Assembly (NCBI GenBank): GCA_934569225.1
Contig: CAKTKC010000007.1
Location: forward strand, 55,149-119,148
Length of the DNA stretch: 64,000 nucleotides
DNA from: an uncultured Oscillospiraceae bacterium
Lineage (GTDB): Bacteria; Bacillota; Clostridia; Oscillospirales; Oscillospiraceae
Reading direction: 5' to 3'
The translations under genes and the position numbers were made by a program. Under the pieces are notes generated by a model, which saw only the letters and a program-made list of their open reading frames with translations, had not been told where the DNA came from and searched no databases. Of the stretch, positions 36,498 through 43,122 are shown in pieces; positions within the stretch are counted from its first letter, which is position 1; each line of letters starts with the position of its first letter.

Positions 36498-37256
36498 ATG
36501 TTGAATCAATTTTCCAGAACCGAGCTGCTGCTGGGCAAGGACGCCATGGAGCGGCTCGCATCGTCCCGGGTTGCGGTATTCGGCATCGGCGGCGTGGGCG
36601 GATACGTCTGCGAGGCGCTGGTGCGCAGCGGCGTGGGAGCGATCGACCTGGTGGACGACGACCGGGTCTGCCTGACCAACCTGAACCGTCAACTCATCGC
36701 CACCCGGAAAACCGTGGGGCGGCTGAAAACGGAGGTCATGCAGGAGCGGATTTTAGAGATCAACCCCAACGTGAAGGTGCAGCTGCACACCTGCTTCTTC
36801 CTGCCGGAAAATGCGGGCAGCTTTTCCTTCGCCGATTACGACTACGTAGTGGACGCCGTGGACACGGTTTCCGCCAAGCTGGAACTGGTGGAGCAGTGCG
36901 CCAGAACCCACACTCCCATCATCAGCTGCATGGGCGCGGGGAACAAGCTCGACCCCACCGCTTTCCGGGTCGCGGATATCTACCAGACCCGGGTCGATCC
37001 TCTGGCGCGGGTCATGCGCCGGGAGCTGAAAAAACGGGGCATCCGGAAATTGAAGGTCGTCTACTCCGAAGAGCAGCCCCTGCGCCCCATTGAGGACATG
37101 GCCATCAGCTGCCGGGCGCACTGCATCTGCCCTCCCGGCACCAAGCGCCACTGCACCGACCGCCGGGATATCCCAGGCAGCATCGCCTTTGTCCCTTCCG
37201 TCGCCGGCCTGATTCTGGCCGGCGAGGTAGTGAAGGATCTGGCTGGAATAAGGTGA
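36498..37256 (+). CDS. tcdA: tRNA threonylcarbamoyladenosine dehydratase-like E1 enzyme (TcdA)
   Basis: E1-like adenylating enzyme of 252 residues. It has the nucleotide-binding loop VFGIGGVGGYVCEAL, the NLNRQ motif of ThiF/MoeB relatives and a C-terminal Cys-rich segment (CRAHCICPPGT). TcdA converts t6A37 of tRNA to its cyclic form and in some bacteria works beside a cysteine desulfurase system. GGAGAAAG precedes ATG 36498. It is 13 bases after the ATPase gene, so it is probably co-transcribed with the importer. Confidence 0.9.
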   Translation: MLNQFSRTELLLGKDAMERLASSRVAVFGIGGVGGYVCEALVRSGVGAIDLVDDDRVCLTNLNRQLIATRKTVGRLKTEVMQERILEINPNVKVQLHTCFFLPENAGSFSFADYDYVVDAVDTVSAKLELVEQCARTHTPIISCMGAGNKLDPTAFRVADIYQTRVDPLARVMRRELKKRGIRKLKVVYSEEQPLRPIEDMAISCRAHCICPPGTKRHCTDRRDIPGSIAFVPSVAGLILAGEVVKDLAGIR

Positions 37257-37316
37257 ATTCCGCCGCAATGGACGGGGCGTATCAGACAGTTGGCAGGCAC
37301 AGTGGGATAATGAACT

Positions 37317-37441
37317 GCACCTCTTGCCTCTCCCTACGGGAGAGGTGGCCGAGCGAAGCGAGGCCGGAGAGGGGAAACAAGGGTGGAAAGCCCTCTCAGT
37401 CACCTTCGGTGACAGCTCTCCCAGAGGGAGAGCCAAGGGGC
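37317..37441. repeat. Interspersed imperfectly palindromic element
   Basis: The segment opens with CTTGCCTCTCCCTACGGGAG and closes with the near inverse complement (GGCTCTCCCTCTGGGAGAGC read on the other strand). Its inner parts also fold (GGCCGAGCGAAGCGAGGCC; CACCTTCGGTG). I believe closely similar elements occur between genes in Oscillospiraceae genomes, from memory only. It occupies most of the 326-base gap after tcdA. Confidence 0.65.
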
Positions 37442-37463
37442 TGCATACGTTGGCACGAGAAAT

Positions 37464-37489
37464 GGAGCGTATCTGTACCGATACGCTCC
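37464..37489 (+). terminator. Short hairpin after the interspersed element
   Basis: GGAGCGTATC (37464-37473) pairs with GATACGCTCC (37480-37489). No clear T run. Confidence 0.45.
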
Positions 37490-37518
37490 ATTCGCTGCTT
37501 TACGACTGCCCATCAAAG

Positions 37519-37561
37519 AACGCCGCCGCACGATTTCCTTCCAGGAACGTGCGGCGGCGTT
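37519..37561. terminator. Bidirectional terminator between tcdA and the LysR gene
   Basis: A perfect 14-bp stem, AACGCCGCCGCACG (37519-37532) with CGTGCGGCGGCGTT (37548-37561). It lies just downstream of the minus-strand LysR gene. Confidence 0.75.
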
Positions 37562-37582
37562 ATGCAATTCGGGACAGGCAGT

Positions 37583-38479
37583 TCAAATCCTCGTCTGCGC
37601 CAGACAGATACTTTTCAGCTCCCGCGCGGCGGCTGCGGCGGGGTGCTGGGTGGATTCCACCATGCAGACCTTCCGCAGCGGGATTTTCTCCGTCAGGTCG
37701 ATGCGGTATATGGAATGTCCCCAGTCCTCCTCCGACGGAAAGGACGCCGGAATGAAGCCGATCCCTAGGTTTGCTTTCACCATGGGGAGAATCTGATCTG
37801 CCGTGGCCGCTTCGATATCCGGCTCGAAGGGAACGTGATTTTCCGCGAAAAACTGCCGATAGAACCGGTAGCCGCTGCCATCCGCGCCAAGAGAGATCAT
37901 AGGGTACTTTGCCAGCGCTTCCAGCGTGACCGGGGAATCTGCCAGGCCGCGGTAGGCGCTGCCGCATACGGCGACCTCCTGCACGTCCGCCAGGGGCGTG
38001 CTTCGCAGCTTATCCGTCATATCGATGGGTGACGTGACGAAGGCAAGGTCCGCAAGGCCGCTTTTCAGCTCGTCGATGGCGGCGGGGGTGGAGCCGTTGA
38101 ACAGCCTGATGTGGACGCCGGGGTAGCGCCCCCGGAATTGGGACAGCACCGGCAGCAGTAAGACGTGCAGCGCGATCTCCGTCGCCGCGATCCGCAGGAT
38201 TCCGCCGTCCAGCCCGCCGCCCCGGAGCAGCGCTTCCTCCCCTGCCTGAAGCTGCTCAAAGGCCGCGCTGACGTGGCGGTACAGGGTCTCCCCTTCGGCG
38301 GTCAGCTCCACATGGCGGTTGTTCCGGAGAAACAGTGTGCAGCCCAGCTCCCGCTCCAGATTCTTGATGATCCGGGTGATGTTGGGCTGGCTGTTGCCCA
38401 GGGCGTTCGCCGCCTGGGTAAAGCTTCGGGTTTTGGCGGTATAGTAGAAAACACGGTAGGCTTCATAGCTGATATTCAT
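37583..38479 (-). CDS. LysR-family transcriptional regulator
   Basis: Regulator of 298 residues: N-terminal helix-turn-helix (VFYYTAKTRSFTQAANALG with IKNLERELGCTLFLR) and a C-terminal substrate-binding domain (LRIAATEIALHVLLLPVLSQF). The frame starts four codons earlier, but GGAG lies 6 bases before the ATG at 38479. It is divergent from the MATE exporter gene, with a perfect palindrome at its own start region, so control of both is likely. The inducer is unknown. Confidence 0.92.
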   Translation of the reverse strand: MNISYEAYRVFYYTAKTRSFTQAANALGNSQPNITRIIKNLERELGCTLFLRNNRHVELTAEGETLYRHVSAAFEQLQAGEEALLRGGGLDGGILRIAATEIALHVLLLPVLSQFRGRYPGVHIRLFNGSTPAAIDELKSGLADLAFVTSPIDMTDKLRSTPLADVQEVAVCGSAYRGLADSPVTLEALAKYPMISLGADGSGYRFYRQFFAENHVPFEPDIEAATADQILPMVKANLGIGFIPASFPSEEDWGHSIYRIDLTEKIPLRKVCMVESTQHPAAAAARELKSICLAQTRI

Positions 38480-38489
38480 AGATTTCTCC

Positions 38490-38504
38490 ATATCAATTTG
38501 ATAT
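38490..38504. promoter_or_regulatory. LysR operator candidate
   Basis: ATATCAA-T-TTGATAT is a perfect 15-bp palindrome (T-N11-A type) lying over the ribosome-site region of the LysR gene and 22 bases from the -35 of the divergent promoter. Confidence 0.6.
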
Positions 38505-38525
38505 TACGCCATAAGAAATATATAT

Positions 38526-38554
38526 TTTACATATCGTTCTATTGGGATTATAAT
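38526..38554 (+). promoter_or_regulatory. Promoter toward the MATE exporter
   Basis: TTTACA (38526-38531), 17 bases, perfect TATAAT (38549-38554). Confidence 0.75.
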
Positions 38555-38597
38555 ATGGCTTCGGTTAGAAGTCAATCAGAAATTGGAGGTTTTTACC

Positions 38598-38681
38598 GTG
38601 GATTTGCGGATGATTCCGGCACTGCGTACCGCCCATGGCAGCGCCGTCCGCTTCCACGGGAAGGAAGGTCATCATGAATAA
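38598..38681 (+). CDS. 27-codon upstream ORF coupled to the MATE gene
   Basis: GTG 38598 with GGAGG at 38585-38589 (8 bases away) opens a 27-residue frame, MDLRMIPALRTAHGSAV then RFHGKEGHHE, whose TAA stop lies 5 bases inside the MATE gene. The ribosome site is better than that of the exporter itself, so translation of the exporter may depend on it. No similarity is recognised. It could be a leader peptide or the vestige of a longer gene. Confidence 0.5.
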   Translation: MDLRMIPALRTAHGSAVRFHGKEGHHE

Positions 38682-40047
38682 GGATTTAACGGTCGGGAAT
38701 CCGTCAACGGTTCTCTGGAAATTCTGCCTGCCCCTGTTCGGCAGCATCGTGTTTCAGCAGCTTTACAACATCGCCGACAGCTGGGTCGCCGGTAAATTTA
38801 TCGGCCAGAACGCCCTCGCCGCCGTGGGCAACAGCTATGAGATCACCCTGATCTTCATTGCTTTCGCCTTCGGCTGCAACATCGGCTGCTCCGTGCTGGT
38901 CTCCCAGCTTTTCGGCGCGCGGGAATACAGCGATATGAAGACCGCCGTCTACACCGCCGCGCTGTCCAGCGGAGTTGTGTGCGTACTGCTGATGCTGGTG
39001 GGCATCGTCGGCTGCGACGGCCTGCTGCGGCTGATCAACACCCCCGAGGAGGTGTTCGCCGACTCGGCGCTGTATCTGGATATCTACGTCTGGGGTCTGC
39101 CCTTCGTGTTTTTCTATAACATTGCCACGGGCGTATTCTCCGCCCTTGGAGACAGCAAGACGCCTTTCGTGTTCCTTGCGGTGTCTTCCTTAAGCAATAT
39201 CGCCGTGGATATCCTGTTCGTTACAGCCTTCAAAATGGGCGTGGCAGGCGTGGCCTGGGCAACTTTTCTGTGCCAGGGCATCAGCTGCGTACTGGCGGTG
39301 GCCGTGGTCATTCGCCGGTTGAAGCAGCTTCCCAGCGAGGAGAAGCCCGCGCTGTTTTCCGGCGATCTGCTGGGGCGGTTCGTGGTCATCGCCATCCCCA
39401 GCGTTTTGCAGCAGAGCTTCATTTCCGTGGGCAATATCCTGATCCAGAGCGTTATCAACACCTTTGGCACGAACATTATGGCGGGCTATTCCGCTTCGGT
39501 GAAGCTGAACAATCTGGTCATCACCTCGTTTACCACCATCGGCAACGGCATTTCCAACTATGCCGCCCAGAATCTGGGCGCGGGCAAGCTGACGCGGATC
39601 CAGGAGGGCTTCCGGGCAGCGCTGAAAATGGTGTGGCTGATCTGCCTGCCCCTGGTGGCGCTGTACTGCACCTGCGGCCGGGCGCTGATGAACTTCTTCA
39701 TGGAGGACGCCACGGAGGCGGCGCTGAGCAGCGGAATGCGGTTTTTGTGGATTCTGTCCCCCTTCTACTTTGTGGTCTCCGCCAAGCTGGTGGCGGACGG
39801 CATTCTCCGGGGAACGGGGAAAATGCGTCAGTTCATGACGGCGACCTTTACCGACCTGATTCTGCGGGTGGTGCTGGCCTTCGTGCTGTCGGGGACGGCG
39901 CTGGCTTCTACGGGTATCTGGTGCGCCTGGCCCATCGGCTGGATCGTGGCGACGGCCATTTCCATTCTGTTTTACAGAAAGGGCGAGTGGAACACCGTGC
40001 CGGAGGAAGTCCGCGAGGCGCTGATGACGGAGAGCGCTTCTTTGTGA
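38674..40047 (+). CDS. MATE-family multidrug exporter
   Basis: Twelve-helix exporter of 457 residues. It opens TVLWKFCLPLFGSIVFQQLY and shows the family pattern in both halves (ADSWVAGKFIGQNALAAVG; IMAGYSASVKLNNLVITSF). Cation-coupled export of small toxic compounds is expected. AAGGAAGG at 38661-38668 supports ATG 38674. It is probably regulated by the divergent LysR protein. Confidence 0.92.
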   Translation: MNKDLTVGNPSTVLWKFCLPLFGSIVFQQLYNIADSWVAGKFIGQNALAAVGNSYEITLIFIAFAFGCNIGCSVLVSQLFGAREYSDMKTAVYTAALSSGVVCVLLMLVGIVGCDGLLRLINTPEEVFADSALYLDIYVWGLPFVFFYNIATGVFSALGDSKTPFVFLAVSSLSNIAVDILFVTAFKMGVAGVAWATFLCQGISCVLAVAVVIRRLKQLPSEEKPALFSGDLLGRFVVIAIPSVLQQSFISVGNILIQSVINTFGTNIMAGYSASVKLNNLVITSFTTIGNGISNYAAQNLGAGKLTRIQEGFRAALKMVWLICLPLVALYCTCGRALMNFFMEDATEAALSSGMRFLWILSPFYFVVSAKLVADGILRGTGKMRQFMTATFTDLILRVVLAFVLSGTALASTGIWCAWPIGWIVATAISILFYRKGEWNTVPEEVREALMTESASL

Positions 40048-40063
40048 CACATGGGAACAAACA

Positions 40064-40091
40064 GCCGCGGCAGCGTTTAGACTGCCGCGGC
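40064..40091. terminator. Terminator after the MATE gene
   Basis: GCCGCGGCAG (40064-40073) pairs with CTGCCGCGGC (40082-40091); GATTTGATT follows. Confidence 0.65.
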
Positions 40092-40166
40092 GATTTGATT
40101 CAAAAAACCACCGACCGGTGCCGATGATTAAGCCGCCTTTTCAACATGAGTGAATCGGAGCTTTCC

Positions 40167-40811
40167 CTATCTGTCCAATCCGTCCCACTCATGCAGAAAC
40201 TCGTCTACAAATTCCTGCATGTACTGCGTCCGCTTTCTTGCGATGGCCTTGCCGGCTTCGGTGTTCATCATGCCTTCCAGCAGAAACAGCTTTTCGTAGA
40301 AGTGGTTCAGGGACGTGGATTTGCTGCTGTAATACTGCGTCTGATTCATTGACGTCCGGGGCGGCAATTCCGGGTCGTAGATGGCGCGGTTATGGCTTCC
40401 CCCATAGGCAAATGTGCGGGCAATGCCGATGGCGCCCAGGGCATCCAGCCGGTCAGCATCCTGAACGCATTTCCCCTCCGGCGTGGATGGCCGGACGGAA
40501 TCCGTCCCCTTGAAGGATACCTCGCCGATGATCTGGCATACCTGCCGGATTTCAGATTCGGGCACGTTCTGACTGTGCATAAACCGGGTAGCGTTTTCTT
40601 TTTTCTCGGCGGTTGTCGGGGAGAGCTTCCGGTCGTCCACATCATGCAGCAGCGCCGCCAGTGCCACGACCTCCAGGTCGGCGTGTTCCGCCTCCGCAAT
40701 GTTTATCGCGGTTCGGTAAACACGCATGGAATGAAAAAAGTCGTGTCCGCTGAAATCGTTTTGGAAAATCTCTTTGATAAATTTTGCCGCGTTCGGAACG
40801 AGCTGTTCCAT
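40167..40811 (-). CDS. HD-domain phosphohydrolase
   Basis: Cytoplasmic metal-dependent phosphohydrolase of 214 residues, YedJ/HDIG-like. The metal ligands are visible: His in DFFHSMRVYR, the HD pair in LLHDVDDRK, and Asp in QDADRLDALG. Substrate is not known; relatives act on nucleotides. Convergent to the MATE gene and in the same direction as the peptidase gene upstream. Confidence 0.88.
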   Translation of the reverse strand: MEQLVPNAAKFIKEIFQNDFSGHDFFHSMRVYRTAINIAEAEHADLEVVALAALLHDVDDRKLSPTTAEKKENATRFMHSQNVPESEIRQVCQIIGEVSFKGTDSVRPSTPEGKCVQDADRLDALGAIGIARTFAYGGSHNRAIYDPELPPRTSMNQTQYYSSKSTSLNHFYEKLFLLEGMMNTEAGKAIARKRTQYMQEFVDEFLHEWDGLDR

Positions 40812-40863
40812 AATTTTATCTCACTTTTTTATGATATGCTGTCGATAAACTGGAATTTTCAAA

Positions 40864-41466
40864 TTAGTCTTTGCAAATAACCTTTGAACCTTCACCATCA
40901 ATTACAATTCCCTGACGGTTGTTAATTGGGCATAGATTCAAATCCGAAAACTCAGTCATTATTTTCTCGGTAACTTTCTTAAATGGTGCTGTAAGATAAT
41001 GCGGAAGAACATAGAAATCAATCAAATCAAGCCCTGCATCATCTTCTTGTGAGTAGTCCTCCGGCTTTTCATCCATTTGTTCAATATATTGGATAGTTGG
41101 AGCGCATATAATCGCACCTGCCGATTCACCGATCATCAGTTTTCCCTTTTCCAATTCCTTCTTCAATAGCTCATCCGTTCCCGTTTTACGGAGCTGGTCC
41201 ATAAGGAAGAAAGAATTTCCACCAGTAAAATATATCACATCCGCATCTTCAAAAACGGACTGTATCGTTAAATAAGCCTCCGTTGAAATATCAATTTCCG
41301 TTACGGCTGCTCCCAGTTTATTGAATAGCTTTCGAGCCGAGCCGACATAACCGGTATAGCCTTCACGCAGCGAAGCTGTGGGAATAAATGCGACTTTCTT
41401 GTTATCAATTTCTTCTTTTATCAAACTTCCTACACTTGAAAAGTGCGAACATAAAAACAGTTTCAT
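40864..41466 (-). CDS. Peptidase E-like S51 family protein
   Basis: Protein of 200 residues of the class-I glutamine amidotransferase-like fold. The nucleophile elbow GESAGA holds the catalytic Ser of S51 dipeptidases (Asp-Xaa hydrolysis), and YFTGGNSFFLM is the second family motif. The frame is open 51 codons upstream, but AGGAGG precedes the ATG at 41466. It is clearly more AT-rich than its neighbours, which suggests recent acquisition. Confidence 0.88.
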   Translation of the reverse strand: MKLFLCSHFSSVGSLIKEEIDNKKVAFIPTASLREGYTGYVGSARKLFNKLGAAVTEIDISTEAYLTIQSVFEDADVIYFTGGNSFFLMDQLRKTGTDELLKKELEKGKLMIGESAGAIICAPTIQYIEQMDEKPEDYSQEDDAGLDLIDFYVLPHYLTAPFKKVTEKIMTEFSDLNLCPINNRQGIVIDGEGSKVICKD

Positions 41467-41544
41467 CCATATCCTCCTTAATAAATTCCAATTTGAAAAC
41501 TTGCCTGACACTATACTACCACATAGCGCCAAAGAATACAAGAA

Positions 41545-41572
41545 CAGCCGCAGCAGATAACTGCTGCGGCTG
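41545..41572. terminator. Hairpin upstream of the S51 peptidase gene
   Basis: CAGCCGCAGCAG (41545-41556) pairs perfectly with CTGCTGCGGCTG (41561-41572). It is the second of two hairpins downstream of the phosphohexomutase gene. Confidence 0.65.
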
Positions 41573-41587
41573 CAACTGATAAACTTA

Positions 41588-41611
41588 CGGGCGGCTCTTT
41601 CGAGCCGCCCG
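41588..41611. terminator. Terminator of the phosphohexomutase/GH94 operon
   Basis: CGGGCGGCTC (41588-41597) pairs with GAGCCGCCCG (41602-41611). The same stem sequence recurs at 46714-46741 and 56312-56335. Confidence 0.7.
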
Positions 41612-41624
41612 ATTTTCATGGAAT

Positions 41625-43037
41625 TTACAGCCCAAGCTCTTCCCGCCAGATGCGGATGTAGGTTCTGGCCTGAGACTGGCTTTCGCCCTCGGCGGCCATG
41701 CGGAGCAGCGGCTCCGTGCCGGAGAAGCGGCAGATGACCCAGCTTCCGTCAGTAAAGTAGACCTTGCAGCCGTCGGTGCGGTTGATCTTCTCCAGGTTGT
41801 TGCCGAAGTCCGGTACCTCCAGCTTCACGAACAGCTTCTCCTGAAGCTCTGCCTTCCGCGCCTGGGTCATGGTGAAGGCCGCGTCTTCGTAATACAGCAT
41901 ACCGTACTTGTCTGTGATTTCCTGATACAGCTGGGATACGGATTTGCCGGTGACGGCCAGCATTTCCACCAGCAGGGCAGCGGCGTAAATGCCGTCCTTG
42001 CCCGCGATGTGACCCCGGACGGCCAGACCACCGGAGGACTCGCCGCCGATGACGGCGTTTGTCTCTGCCATCTTGGCGGAGATGTACTTAAAGCCCACGG
42101 GGACTTCGTAGCACTGCTGACCCATGTCCTTTGCCACCCGATCCAGCAGGTGGGTGGTGGAGTTGTTGCGCACGCAGGGGCCGGACCAGCCGCGGTATTT
42201 CAGCAGGTAATAGTAGAGCAGAACCAGCAGCGTGTTGGGATGGAGGAACGCGCCCTTCTCGTCAATAACGCCCAGACGGTCGGCGTCGCCGTCAGTGGCA
42301 ACGCCCAGGTTACAGCCGTTGTCCACCACGTAGTTGCTCAGCAGCTTCAGGGTGTCGGCGCTGGGGGCGGGCATCTTGCCGCCGAAGAGGGTGTCGTGCT
42401 GCTCGTGGATCACGTCTACGTCACACCGGCAGGTCAGCAGAATGGTGCGCAGACTGCTCTGGCTGACACCATACATGGGGTCGATGGCGATGCGCAGATG
42501 GGCGCGCTTGATCTTCTTGGTGTCCACCACCTGCAAAATGCTGTCGATATACTCGTTGAAGGGATAGCCCTCCCGGATCAGACCCATGTCCATGGCCTGG
42601 TCGTAGTCAATGGACTTTACGTCCTCGGGCTTGAGGAGGGCAATCTGCTCCTCAATTTTTCCGGTGACGACCTGATCGGCGTCCCGGCCGCCGGCGGTGA
42701 AGACCTTGATGCCGTTATAGATCGCGGGGTTGTGGCTGGCGGTGACGGCCAGGCCGTAGGGGGTCTGCATCTGCTTGACGGTGAACATGATCAGCGGCGT
42801 GGGGGAGGAACGGGCGACCACAAAGACGTGGAATCCGTAGCCCGCCAGAACCTCCGCCGCCCAGTGGGCGGATTCCTTGGACAGGAAGCGGCGGTCATAG
42901 CCCACACAGATCTCCTTGCCCGCGTGTCCTTCCAGCAGCATCAGCTTGCACAGGCCGGCCACCACCAGACGGATATTCTCCTTGGTGAACTCGTCTGCGA
43001 TAATCGCCCGCCATCCACCGGTACCAAATTTAATCAT
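41625..43037 (-). CDS. Alpha-D-phosphohexomutase
   Basis: Phosphoglucomutase/phosphomannomutase-family enzyme of 470 residues. It has the phospho-Ser loop TASHNP, the metal loop DGDADRLG and a C-terminal phosphate-binding domain with FSGTEPLLR. GAGAGGAG sits just before the ATG at 43037; the open frame upstream is discarded. Next to a diacetylchitobiose phosphorylase, which yields GlcNAc-1-phosphate, it may convert that product to the 6-phosphate. Specificity (Glc, Man or GlcNAc) cannot be decided here. Confidence 0.9.
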   Translation of the reverse strand: MIKFGTGGWRAIIADEFTKENIRLVVAGLCKLMLLEGHAGKEICVGYDRRFLSKESAHWAAEVLAGYGFHVFVVARSSPTPLIMFTVKQMQTPYGLAVTASHNPAIYNGIKVFTAGGRDADQVVTGKIEEQIALLKPEDVKSIDYDQAMDMGLIREGYPFNEYIDSILQVVDTKKIKRAHLRIAIDPMYGVSQSSLRTILLTCRCDVDVIHEQHDTLFGGKMPAPSADTLKLLSNYVVDNGCNLGVATDGDADRLGVIDEKGAFLHPNTLLVLLYYYLLKYRGWSGPCVRNNSTTHLLDRVAKDMGQQCYEVPVGFKYISAKMAETNAVIGGESSGGLAVRGHIAGKDGIYAAALLVEMLAVTGKSVSQLYQEITDKYGMLYYEDAAFTMTQARKAELQEKLFVKLEVPDFGNNLEKINRTDGCKVYFTDGSWVICRFSGTEPLLRMAAEGESQSQARTYIRIWREELGL

Positions 43038-43122
43038 CTTGATTTTCTCCTCTCCCGGCTTTTCGCCGGATAAAATTCGACTTAGATAGACCAAATTGCA
43101 TTTTCCCGTTTGGGCAATGGTC

